A stretch of DNA of 36,977 nt from Azospirillum sp. (GTDB taxonomy: Bacteria; Pseudomonadota; Alphaproteobacteria; CACIAM-22H2): the NCBI GenBank assembly GCA_020249045.1, contig JADCGK010000117.1, positions 1-36,977 of the forward strand. Reading direction: 5' to 3'. The notes beneath the pieces are model-generated. The model had not been told where the DNA came from, made no database searches, and worked only from the letters and a program-made list of their open reading frames with translations. Both the position numbers and the translations under genes were made by a program. Within the stretch, counting starts at the first letter, position 1. Each line of letters opens with the position of its first letter. Of the stretch, positions 1 to 9,972 are shown piece after piece.

Positions 1-212
1 ACGAGCGGCGCCTCGGGCGGCAAAACGCCGAGCAGGCGCACGCCCTCGTCGGCCTTGCGGCGCGCGGGGTCGCGTTCCTTCGTTTCGATTTCGCGGATGT
101 CGAGCGGGCCCAGCCCCGCCGGCGCGGGTTTCAGACGCTTGGCGTATTCGGCCACGAGCGCGTCTTCCGGCGCGCCGCGGGCCTTGCCGGCCGCGCAGAG
201 AACAAGTCGCAT
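1..212 (-). CDS. rlmH: 23S rRNA (pseudouridine1915-N3)-methyltransferase RlmH, N-terminal part (cut by window edge)
   Basis: Only the first 70 codons are in the window; the gene runs off the left edge. The ATG is at 212 on the minus strand. The protein begins MRLVLCAAGKARGAPEDALV and continues with a Y-A-K-R-L motif and an E-I-E-T-K-E-R-D segment, which is the N-terminal pattern of the RlmH (YbeA) SPOUT methyltransferase family. RlmH methylates pseudouridine 1915 in helix 69 of 23S rRNA on assembled ribosomes. The SAM-binding knot lies in the missing C-terminal half. The gene is last in the obgE-proB-proA-nadD-rsfS-rlmH series and starts 36 nt after the rsfS stop. Identification rests on the N-terminus plus the conserved rsfS-rlmH neighbourhood. 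Confidence 0.9.
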   Translation of the reverse strand, partial: MRLVLCAAGKARGAPEDALVAEYAKRLKPAPAGLGPLDIREIETKERDPARRKADEGVRLLGVLPPEAPL

Positions 213-248
213 GCGTTGCGGGCGGCCGAGCGGGCCGCCCCCGTTCCG

Positions 249-560
249 TCAGGCGCGCGCCGCCTCGGGCGCCGACCAATCGGCGCCCCACATCTTTTCG
301 AGGCCGTAATGGATCCGCGCTTCGGGACGGAACAAATGCACGATGATGTCGCCGCCGTCGATCAAGACCCAATCGCCCTGATCGGCGCCCTCGATGCGGA
401 TGCCCTTCAGACCTTTGGATTCGAGTTTTTCGACGAGGTGTTCTGCCATCGCCTGGATGTGACGGGCCGAGGTGCCGCTGGCGACGACCATGTAGTCGGC
501 GATCGCCGTGCGGCCGGCGAGTTCGATGACGACCGGATCGGCCGCTTTGTCGTCGTCCAA
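249..560 (-). CDS. rsfS: Ribosome silencing factor RsfS (Iojap family); true start probably upstream
   Basis: RsfS binds ribosomal protein L14 and blocks joining of the 30S and 50S subunits when nutrients are scarce. The frame shows the family core: DYMVVASGTSARHIQAMAEH, then the D-W-V-L-I-D-G-G-D-I-I-V-H-L-F segment and a Y-G-L-E-K-M-W ending. The only standard start codon is TTG at 560. That start would drop the in-frame segment T-V-L-K-L-V-E-K-S just upstream (561-587), which matches the usual first helix of the family. The frame stays open past 713 without ATG, GTG or TTG. Candidate alternatives are ATT at 659, preceded by GAGG about nine bases upstream, or CTG at 704. The coordinates given are therefore a minimum. 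The gene lies just after nadD (stop at 710-712) and before rlmH. Confidence 0.87.
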   Translation of the reverse strand: MDDDKAADPVVIELAGRTAIADYMVVASGTSARHIQAMAEHLVEKLESKGLKGIRIEGADQGDWVLIDGGDIIVHLFRPEARIHYGLEKMWGADWSAPEAARA

Positions 561-709
561 GGATTTTTCGACGAGCTTGAGAACCGTCTTTGGGGCGCCG
601 ACGGTCTTGCGCTTGGCAGTGGCGATCTTCGCTCTCCGGGGTTCGAAGTGACGAGGAATGCTCTTGCGCCTCGACCGCCGCCGGCCGCGCCGCCCCTGAT
701 CCAGAACCC

Positions 710-1336
710 CTAGCCCCGCCGCGACCGCGCGTTTCGGGCGCGCAATTCGGTGGCGGAGGCCGGGTGATGCCGGACGGGGAAGAACGTCCAGCCGGGTGGA
801 GCGAACGTCGCCAAGCGTCGCGCCCGTCGGGGCGCGACCCGGGCTGTGGATAACGCCCGCGCCGCCTTTCCGGCCAATGCTTTGCCATCATACGCGGGGC
901 GCGCGAAAACGGCAATGACCATCGTGTGAAATATCCGCCGCCAACCGCGCCAGCGATCGATCTGGCCGAGATTGTCGGCCCCCATCAGCCAGACGAAGCG
1001 GGTTTTGGGAAACCGCGCGCGCAACGCCGCCAGCGAATCGGCCGTGTAGCGCGTGCCCAATTCGGATTCGAGCGCCAGCGCGCGCAGCCGCCGGTCGCCC
1101 GCGCACACCGCGCACGCGCGCGCGAGGCGCGCCGCCAACGGCGCCATGTCCCGGCCGCTTTTGAGCGGATTTTGCGGGCTGACCAGAAACCAGATTTCGT
1201 CGAGCGCGAGACGCTTCAACGCTTCGCGGGCGATATAGACGTGCCCGTCATGCGCGGGATTGAACGATCCGCCGAACAGACCGACGCGCCGGCGAGGAGC
1301 CCGGCCGAGCGCGCGAAGCGGCAGGATCGCGTTCAC
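710..1336 (-). CDS. nadD: Nicotinate-nucleotide adenylyltransferase NadD
   Basis: NadD transfers AMP from ATP to nicotinate mononucleotide, giving deamido-NAD in NAD biosynthesis. The 208-residue protein has the nucleotidyltransferase signature G-G-S-F-N-P-A-H-D-G-H at residues 22-32, where the two histidines bind ATP phosphates. It also has a WLMGADNLGQIDRWRGW segment typical of NadD, and a C-terminal S-A-T-E-L-R in the place of the family's ISST-x-IR motif. The GTG start at 1336 is chosen because it overlaps the proA stop by four bases (GTGA), which implies translational coupling. Open frame continues upstream inside proA but is not protein-like there. The gene precedes rsfS, a standard neighbour. 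Confidence 0.94.
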   Translation of the reverse strand: MNAILPLRALGRAPRRRVGLFGGSFNPAHDGHVYIAREALKRLALDEIWFLVSPQNPLKSGRDMAPLAARLARACAVCAGDRRLRALALESELGTRYTADSLAALRARFPKTRFVWLMGADNLGQIDRWRGWRRIFHTMVIAVFARPAYDGKALAGKAARALSTARVAPRRARRLATFAPPGWTFFPVRHHPASATELRARNARSRRG

Positions 1337-2631
1337 GGGCGGGTCTGGCCGGATCCGCGCAGCACATATTTGTAGGTCGTCAGCTGCTCGGCGCCGACCG
1401 GCCCGCGCGGCGGCAACCGGCCGGTCGAAATGCCGATCTCCGCGCCGAAACCGAATTCCCCGCCGTCGGCGAACTGCGTGGAGGCGTTGTGCAGCACGAT
1501 CGCCGAATCGACGCGCTTGAGGAACAGATCGGCCGCGTCCTTGTCGCCCGCGACGATCGCATCGGTATGGTGCGAGCCGTAGCGGTTGATGTGCGCGATC
1601 GCCGCTTCGATGCCGTCGACGGCTTTGACCGCCAGGATCGCATCGAGATATTCGGTCGACCAATCCGCTTCCTTGGCCGCGACGATGCGCTTGTCGAGCT
1701 TGCGGACGTCAGCGTCGCCGCGGATTTCGCAGCCCGCCGCCAGAAGATCGTCGACGATCGCCGGCCCATGCGTGGGCAACGCCGCGCGGTCGATCAGCAG
1801 GGTTTCGGTCGCCCCGCATACCGACACGCGGCGCATCTTGGCGTTCATGACGATCTTGCGCGCCATGTCGATGTCGGCCGATTCGTGGATATAGGTCGCG
1901 CAAAGCCCTTCGAGATGCGCGATGACCGGGATGCGCGTTTCCTTCATCACCCGCTCGATCAGCGACTTTCCGCCGCGCGGGACGATCGTGTCGACGTAGC
2001 CGTCGAGTTTCAGCAGATGGCCCACGGCCGCGCGGTCGCGCGTCGGGATCAGTTGGATCGCGTCTTCGGGCAATTCGCTCGCCGCCAGGGCCGCGCGCAT
2101 CGCCGCGACGATCGCGGACGAGGATTCGAAGCTTTCCTGGCCGCCGCGCAGGATGCATGCGTTGCCCGATTTCAGGCACAACCCGCCCGCGTCGGCGGTC
2201 ACGTTGGGCCGGGCTTCGTAGACGATGCCGATCGTGCCGATGGGGACCGCCACGCGGCTGATCAGCAGGCCGTTGGGCCGCGTCCAACCGGCCTGGATGG
2301 AGCCCACCGGATCGGGCAACGCGGCGATGTCTTCGAGGCCCTTGGCGATCGCCTCGACCCGCTTGGGATCCAGGCGCGAGCGATCGACCATCGCGGCCGA
2401 GTTGCCTTGCTCGACGGCGAAGGCGACGTCGCGCGCGTTGGCGGCGAGGATGTCGTCGGTCGCCGCGCGCAGCTTGTCGGCCGCGGCGCGCAAGGCGGCG
2501 TTCTTGGTCTTGGTCGGCGCTTGCGCGAGTTCTCCCGCGGCCGCGCGGGCGCGCTTGCCCATATCGAGAATCGCGGCCTTCAAATCGGGCGCGTCGGCGG
2601 CGGGAACGGGGGCGGGGGCGGCTGGGGTCAT
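1333..2631 (-). CDS. proA: Gamma-glutamyl phosphate reductase ProA
   Basis: ProA is the second enzyme of proline synthesis. It reduces gamma-glutamyl phosphate with NADPH to glutamate semialdehyde, which cyclises. The 432-residue protein has the aldehyde-dehydrogenase-like fold of the family: G-I-V-Y-E-A-R-P-N-V at about 135-144, L-K-S-G-N-A near 153-158, V-P-R-G-G near 217-221, and the catalytic cysteine C272 in VSVCGATETLL. Length is normal, with a short alanine/proline-rich N-terminus. The ATG at 2631 lies 256 nt downstream of the proB stop. This is the only sizeable gap in the block, so proA may have its own promoter or a processed leader. The gene end overlaps nadD by 4 nt. Confidence 0.97.
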   Translation of the reverse strand: MTPAAPAPVPAADAPDLKAAILDMGKRARAAAGELAQAPTKTKNAALRAAADKLRAATDDILAANARDVAFAVEQGNSAAMVDRSRLDPKRVEAIAKGLEDIAALPDPVGSIQAGWTRPNGLLISRVAVPIGTIGIVYEARPNVTADAGGLCLKSGNACILRGGQESFESSSAIVAAMRAALAASELPEDAIQLIPTRDRAAVGHLLKLDGYVDTIVPRGGKSLIERVMKETRIPVIAHLEGLCATYIHESADIDMARKIVMNAKMRRVSVCGATETLLIDRAALPTHGPAIVDDLLAAGCEIRGDADVRKLDKRIVAAKEADWSTEYLDAILAVKAVDGIEAAIAHINRYGSHHTDAIVAGDKDAADLFLKRVDSAIVLHNASTQFADGGEFGFGAEIGISTGRLPPRGPVGAEQLTTYKYVLRGSGQTRP

Positions 2632-2887
2632 TTCGGGTCCGGTCGGTTCGGGCCGGCGATACGGATCGTCGGGAGCAACATGCCATGCCGGCCGGAGGGG
2701 CAGAAGCAAGCTATTCTTGCGTTCCGACGAAAAGCCGGACCGTGCCGCCCGCGGCGGTGCACGCGGCGCTGGGTCTTGGGCCCGGCGACGGGATCGACTC
2801 TCGGATCGAGGCCGCGCGCGAGGCTTGCCGCGGCACTTCGCCACCGTATCGCCCGCGAAGATCGAATGACGCCCGCGCGCATCGCGA

Positions 2888-5455
<2,568 letters not shown>

Positions 5456-5469
5456 GGCCCGATACTCCC

Positions 5470-5784
5470 TTAAGCGACCTTGATGTCGACGATACGCAGC
5501 GTCGTTTCGAACTGGCGATGGCCGTTCTTGCGGCGCGAGTTCTTGCGCCGACGCTTCTTGAAGACGATCACCTTCTCGCCCTTGCCCTGCTCGAGCACGG
5601 TGGCGGTGACCTTGGCGCCAGCCAGCGTCGGCGCGCCGACCTTGGCGGTGGCGCCGTCCACGACCATCAGCACGTCGCCGAGCTCGACCGTCTTGCCGGC
5701 TTCGGCCTCGAGCTTTTCGACGACGAGGACGTCGTTCTTGGCGACTTTGTATTGCTTGCCGCCCGTGCGGATGACTGCGTACAT
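5470..5784 (-). CDS. rplU: 50S ribosomal protein L21
   Basis: L21 is an early-assembling large-subunit protein that binds 23S rRNA. The 104-residue product starts [20 protein letters not shown] and has the basic [16 protein letters not shown] segment near residues 76-91, both diagnostic of L21. The length is normal. It is first in the rplU-rpmA operon, behind a recognisable sigma-70-type promoter at 5890-5917 and an untranslated leader of roughly 100 nt. Confidence 0.98.
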   Translation of the reverse strand: MYAVIRTGGKQYKVAKNDVLVVEKLEAEAGKTVELGDVLMVVDGATAKVGAPTLAGAKVTATVLEQGKGEKVIVFKKRRRKNSRRKNGHRQFETTLRIVDIKVA

Positions 5785-5889
5785 GACCGTTCTCCAGGTC
5801 TCGCGTATCCCAACCCGTTGGCGGGACGACGAAACCGCGCAAAAAACCGGCCGCGAGGGCCCGAAAACCCACGCGGCGTGAGGGCGCGG

Positions 5890-5917
5890 AATATACGCGC
5901 GTTCCCGAACCTGTCAA
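5890..5917 (-). promoter_or_regulatory. rplU: Sigma-70-type promoter of rplU-rpmA
   Basis: On the minus strand a consensus TTGACA (5912-5917) is followed after 16 bases by TATATT (5890-5895). This is an unusually good match in such GC-rich DNA. It points at rplU, about 105 nt upstream of its ATG. The leader contains a short GGCC/GGCC hairpin directly followed by six T residues (5841-5846 as A on the plus strand). That could be an attenuator-like element, but the stem is only 4 bp. Confidence 0.8.
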
Positions 5918-6017
5918 GCGCCCGGCGCACGCCGGCGGTTTCCGATACAACCCGCTGATATGACTTCTAAAATTAACTGGGGACAGCGCCTTCGGGGCTT
6001 GCTACACCCCGCCTTCC

Positions 6018-7010
6018 ATGGCCGATCCCGTCGCCCCGCCGCCCAGACGCTTGCTGCGTTGGGCTTGGATTCCGGTCACGCTCGTTGCGATCGGCGGGCT
6101 TGCATGGCTCGTGGATTGGCGGTCGGTCGGTCGGGAATTGGCGGCAGCCGATCCGGCCGATGTTGCCCTGATGATGGGCGTTTGGCTGGTTTGGCTCGCC
6201 GTGCGGCCGCTGCGCATGCGCACACTGGTGCGCGCGACCGGCCAGGGCGACGGGCTGACGCGCAACGATGCGTTCGGCGCGCATGCGGTGGGCATGGCGG
6301 TCAACAATCTGCTGCCGATGCGCGCAGGCGAAGTGGCGATGATTTGGATTCTGCGCCGTCGGGCGGGCGTGCCGGCGGGCAGCGGCGCGTCGGCCGTCGT
6401 GCTCGACCGGTTCTGCGATTTGCTCGGCGCGCTGGGCGTGTTGACGCTGGCGCTGGCCAATATGCCCGACCCGCCGGCGACGATCGAACGCGGCTTGCCG
6501 GTGTTCGTCGGCGCGTTGATCGCGGGCTTGGGCGCGCTGGGGGTGGTCGTGACGTTGCGCGCGCGGCTGGTCGGCGTCGCGGCGAGGTTCCTGCCGTCCA
6601 AGCTCATCGCCCCTTTGGGCCATTTGCTCGACGGGCTCGGCGTATTGGGCCGTCCGCGGGTGCTGGCGCAAGCGGTCTTGTGGACGGCGGCGATCTGGGG
6701 CCTCGCGTCGGTCTCGTTCTTCTTCGGCGTGCGCGCGGTGTGGGACGCGACGACGCCGGTCATGGCGATGTTCCTGCTGGGCAGCGTGGCACTCGCCTTC
6801 CTCGTGCCGGCCGCGCCGGGCGGCGTGGGCGTCTTCCACGCGGCGGCCGTCTTCGCCTTGGCGGTGTTCGGCGTGCCGGCCGAGGCCGCGCTCGCCTATG
6901 CGCTGCTGACGCACGCGCTGACCTTCCTTGCGTGCTTCGCGGTGGCATTCGCATGGGTGTTCCGCAACGGATTGGACCCGCGCATCCTGACCCGCCGGAT
7001 CGACGAATAG
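6018..7010 (+). CDS. UPF0104 / lysylphosphatidylglycerol synthase transmembrane-domain family protein
   Basis: This is a 330-residue, very hydrophobic polytopic membrane protein. Family features are A-V-G-M-A-V-N-N-L-L-P-M-R-A-G-E near residues 92-107 and L-V-P-A-A-P-G-G-V-G-V-F-H near 262-274. These are the two conserved blocks of the flippase-like domain (LPG_synthase_TM, UPF0104) also found in MprF. There is no attached aminoacyl-transferase domain, so a role in moving a lipid across the membrane is possible but unproven. The ATG at 6018 starts a short cytoplasmic proline/arginine stretch before the first helix. The gene is divergent from rplU, and tRNA-Ser follows on the same strand. Confidence 0.85.
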   Translation: MADPVAPPPRRLLRWAWIPVTLVAIGGLAWLVDWRSVGRELAAADPADVALMMGVWLVWLAVRPLRMRTLVRATGQGDGLTRNDAFGAHAVGMAVNNLLPMRAGEVAMIWILRRRAGVPAGSGASAVVLDRFCDLLGALGVLTLALANMPDPPATIERGLPVFVGALIAGLGALGVVVTLRARLVGVAARFLPSKLIAPLGHLLDGLGVLGRPRVLAQAVLWTAAIWGLASVSFFFGVRAVWDATTPVMAMFLLGSVALAFLVPAAPGGVGVFHAAAVFALAVFGVPAEAALAYALLTHALTFLACFAVAFAWVFRNGLDPRILTRRIDE

Positions 7011-7083
7011 CGGCACTTGCCCCGGGCGCGGTTCGGGGTTAGTTTCCCGGCCCTTCGAGATCGGGGACACGTTTCCCGCGCGC

Positions 7084-7173
7084 GGACAGGTGGCCGAGTG
7101 GCTGAAGGCGTCAGTCTCGAAAACTGATATACCGGCAACGGTATCGTGGGTTCGAATCCCACCCTGTCCGCCA
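7084..7173 (+). tRNA. tRNA-Ser(CGA)
   Basis: The 7-bp acceptor stem GGACAGG pairs with CCTGTCC, followed by G and an encoded CCA. The anticodon stem TCAGT/ACTGA carries the loop CTCGAAA, giving anticodon CGA (reads UCG, serine). A long variable arm (ATACCGGCAACGGTAT region) is typical of class II tRNAs. The T-arm contains GGTTCGAATCC. It ends 19 nt before the convergent stop of the pentapeptide-repeat gene. Confidence 0.97.
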
Positions 7174-7192
7174 GTTCTCGTTCCGACGCGGT

Positions 7193-8431
7193 TTAGGTTT
7201 TCGTGCCCGGCGGCAACTCGGCTTGTTCGAGCTTCGCCCCGGCGAATTTCGTGACCGTGGTGCGAGCGCCCAGCAAGCGCGCGAAGCGCAGATCCGCCCC
7301 CGAAAAATCCGCCGCGCGCAGATCGCAATCGGTCAAGTTGGCGGCGATCTTCCGCCCCGACGGCTTGCCGTCCGGCCCCACGATGTCGGCGGGAAACAGA
7401 CTGGCTTTGCGCAGCTTGCACCCGCGCAACGAAGCGCCCATCAGCACGACGCCGGAAAGATCGGCCCCGTCCAAAATCGCGCCGTCGAGCCGCGCCTTCA
7501 CCATCGTGGCGAGCACGAGGCGCGCGCCGATCAACGTCGCGCCCGACAGATCGGCGCCGTCGAACGCAGCGCCGGCGAGATCCGCCCCGTCCAGCGACGC
7601 GCCCTGGAGCCCTAGCCCGGCGAAATTCGCGCGCGCCCCCACGCGTCCGCCGGTGCGCATCCAATCGGCGTGATTGCGCAGCATGACTTTGAGCTTTTCG
7701 GGCGACATCGCGTCTTCGCTGGGGGCCGGCAGTTTGGCCGCCTCCATATTGGCGCCGTCGAACGCAGCACCCGCGATGTTGGCGTCGGAGAAATTGGCGC
7801 CGCGCAGGTCGCAGCCGACCATCCGCGTGCCGCACAGCGCGGCACCCTTGAAGTTCGCGTTGGCGAGCCGCGCGCCGGACAGGTCGCATCCGGTCAAATC
7901 GGCGCCGGCGAAGGAGGCGCCGTTCATCTCCGCTTCCGCGAAGCTGCTGCCGCCGAGCTGTGCGCCGGCGAAATCGGCGTTGTCGAGCTTGGCTTTGCTC
8001 ATGTCGACGCCGTCGAACGTCGCGCCGCTGAAGGACGAGGCGCGCGATTCCGAATTCACCTTGATCGACTTGCCGGGCCGGAAATCGGCGTTGCGCAGGT
8101 CGCACGCGTTGATTTTGGCGCGCTCGAAATTGGAACCGCGGCCATCCATCCGGCGCAGGTCGCAACCGACCAGCGTTGCCGCCACGAAATCGGCGCAAAA
8201 CGCGTCCACGTCGGAAAGATCGCAGCCGACGAGTTCGCTGCCGCGCAGCACGGCGTCGCCCATCAACGAGGCGGACAGGTTGATGCCGTTGAGCTTCAAT
8301 TCGGCCAGGTCGAGACCGCGAAAATCCGCGCGTTTGCCGCCCTGCTTTCCGAACAGGAAAGCCGAGTGACCCACAAGGATGGTCTTGAGGACGTCGGGCG
8401 GAACCATTGATATACAATTGCAGTCGGACAT
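7193..8431 (-). CDS. Two-lobed pentapeptide-repeat protein
   Basis: This 412-residue protein is built almost wholly of A(D/N)LxG-type five-residue repeats, which fold into a right-handed quadrilateral beta-helix. Two stretches break the pattern and resemble each other: LKTILVGHSAFLFGKQGGKR near 15-34, and L-K-V-M-L-R-N-H-A-D-W-M with G-A-R-A-N-F near 247-270. Each precedes its own repeat block (about 35-235 and 266-405), suggesting an internal duplication. Loops at 119-131 and 348-364 interrupt the helix. No signal peptide is visible, so it is probably cytoplasmic. The second Met (residue 9, ATG at 8407) is an alternative start. Functions in this family range from gyrase protection to scaffolding, and none can be assigned here. 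It lies 36 nt after the AlaX-like gene. Confidence 0.85.
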   Translation of the reverse strand: MSDCNCISMVPPDVLKTILVGHSAFLFGKQGGKRADFRGLDLAELKLNGINLSASLMGDAVLRGSELVGCDLSDVDAFCADFVAATLVGCDLRRMDGRGSNFERAKINACDLRNADFRPGKSIKVNSESRASSFSGATFDGVDMSKAKLDNADFAGAQLGGSSFAEAEMNGASFAGADLTGCDLSGARLANANFKGAALCGTRMVGCDLRGANFSDANIAGAAFDGANMEAAKLPAPSEDAMSPEKLKVMLRNHADWMRTGGRVGARANFAGLGLQGASLDGADLAGAAFDGADLSGATLIGARLVLATMVKARLDGAILDGADLSGVVLMGASLRGCKLRKASLFPADIVGPDGKPSGRKIAANLTDCDLRAADFSGADLRFARLLGARTTVTKFAGAKLEQAELPPGTKT

Positions 8432-8467
8432 CCGTCGCGCAAGCGTATACCGCGCGCGCAGAACCGG

Positions 8468-9169
8468 TCAGGCCAACGCCACGACGACCCGACGGTTGCG
8501 TTTGCCTTTGCTTTCGATTTTCTCGACCTTTACGGGACCGATCTCGCCGGTCTTCGCCACATGCGTGCCGCCGCAAGGCTGCAAATCGACGCCCGCGATG
8601 TCGAGCAGGCGGATTTTTCCGCCCCCGCGCGGCGGCTTGACCGACATCGTGCGAACGAGATCGGGCTTCGCGTCGAGCTCGGCTTCTTCGATCCAGCGCG
8701 GCGCGACCGGATGATCGGCCGCGATCAGGCGGTTGAGTTCGGCTTCGATCTTCTCTTTGTCGAAGACCACCTCGCCGGGGTCGAAATCCAGGCGCGAACG
8801 CTCGGCCCCCACCTGCCCGCCCGTCACGCCGGCCGGGATCGTCGCGCAGAGCAAATGCAGGCACGTGTGCATGCGCATATGCCGGTGACGGCGCGCCCAA
8901 TCGATCTCCGCCGTTACGGCGGCGCCCACCTGCGGCGGCGGCGCGTCGGGGGCCAGAACATGCAGGATGCCCGCCTCGCCCTTGCGCGTATCGACGACCG
9001 TCAACCGCGCGCCATCGGCCAGCACGAGGGCGCCGGTGTCGCCCGGCTGTCCGCCGCCCATCGGGTAAAAGACGGTGGCGTCGAGCACGACGCCCTCCGG
9101 CCCCACGGCCACGACCGTCGCCGGGCAGGCTTGCAGATAGGCGTCTTCGCGGAACAATTCCCGGGTCAT
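8468..9169 (-). CDS. AlaX-type alanyl-tRNA editing hydrolase
   Basis: This free-standing relative of the AlaRS editing domain deacylates Ser- or Gly-tRNA(Ala). Of 233 residues, GGGQPGDTG at 38-46 matches the beta-barrel part of the longer AlaX forms. The zinc site is seen as H101-x3-H105 in HTCLH, together with C199 and H203 in CGGTHV. No synthetase or C-Ala domain is present. An ATG exists at 9190, but the ATG at 9169 is preferred because AAGGA lies six bases upstream of it and the seven extra residues are not family-like. It is transcribed toward the pentapeptide gene and is divergent from the gene at 9338. Confidence 0.92.
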   Translation of the reverse strand: MTRELFREDAYLQACPATVVAVGPEGVVLDATVFYPMGGGQPGDTGALVLADGARLTVVDTRKGEAGILHVLAPDAPPPQVGAAVTAEIDWARRHRHMRMHTCLHLLCATIPAGVTGGQVGAERSRLDFDPGEVVFDKEKIEAELNRLIAADHPVAPRWIEEAELDAKPDLVRTMSVKPPRGGGKIRLLDIAGVDLQPCGGTHVAKTGEIGPVKVEKIESKGKRNRRVVVALA

Positions 9170-9337
9170 GCGTGGTCCTTTTTCTGACATGTGCGCGGGA
9201 TCGTCGGGTGCGGCCGCGCGGCGGTGTAGCGATCGGGGCGGGAAAATGCGGGCATGGACGAATTGGGCTCGTGGTATAAGCCCGATACTCTACCGCGTTT
9301 TTCCGGCCGATAGCACACGTCCGAAAAGGTCCGAGAC

Positions 9338-9862
9338 ATGGCCCGAACCGCCGATCCCCTCGCCGAGGCCGAGCGCTTCATGGCGGCACTGGACGAGAAA
9401 TCGGCGGCGGTCGATTCGGCGATCGCCGGGGCCCGCGCGGGGATCGCGCAGTCGGCCTTCGCCGCCTATAAAAAATTCTCCGACGCGATCGCCGATTTCG
9501 ACGGGTTTTGCATCCTGATCGAATACCGGATCAAGAAGGCTCCGCCCGGCCCCGCGCGCGCCTCGCTCGAAGCCCGGCTTTTGACCGCGCGAACGCACGC
9601 CATGTCGCGCATGCTCGCGGCGTCGATCGAACTGATCGGGGGGCTCGCCTCGCACAAGGAATTTCCGTTGGGGGCCAAAGAGATATTCTTGCGGGAATTG
9701 CGTTCGCTTTACGCCCTGAAGAACGCTTTGTCGCAGGAGCCTTACGCGAGCCAACTGGGCGCCGAGACGGCGCCCGACGTCGAACTCGCCGAGAAAATCC
9801 TGCGCGAAATCATCGATAAAGCGCCCGCTTTGCTGGAATTGACGCCGGCCAAGCCGGACTGA
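9338..9862 (+). CDS. Uncharacterised helical protein upstream of pseudokinase
   Basis: I do not recognise a family. The 174-residue product has no signal peptide or membrane segment and looks all-helical. It has charged amphipathic stretches: an alanine-rich helix from about residue 8 to 50, one around residues 75-110 and another at 145-165. The ATG at 9338 has AAAGG eight bases upstream. Codon composition is like the host background. It is followed after 110 nt by a membrane-anchored pseudokinase on the same strand and then a small membrane protein, so the three probably form one unit. It may be an adaptor or substrate for them, but that is inference from position only. Confidence 0.7.
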   Translation: MARTADPLAEAERFMAALDEKSAAVDSAIAGARAGIAQSAFAAYKKFSDAIADFDGFCILIEYRIKKAPPGPARASLEARLLTARTHAMSRMLAASIELIGGLASHKEFPLGAKEIFLRELRSLYALKNALSQEPYASQLGAETAPDVELAEKILREIIDKAPALLELTPAKPD

Positions 9863-9972
9863 AGGGCGGCACCGCGGGCGGGCCCAAAGTCTCCTTGACC
9901 ACGGCCCGTAACCCGTGAAACTCCATGGGGCGACGCGGGGCGGCAATTGCCGCGCCGCGGGAAAGCGGAGCG

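Noticed and set aside
5973-8900. Very long open frame on the minus strand crossing several genes
   Set aside because: High GC suppresses stop codons. The translation is Arg/Pro/Gln-rich without domain features, and the real genes lie in other frames.
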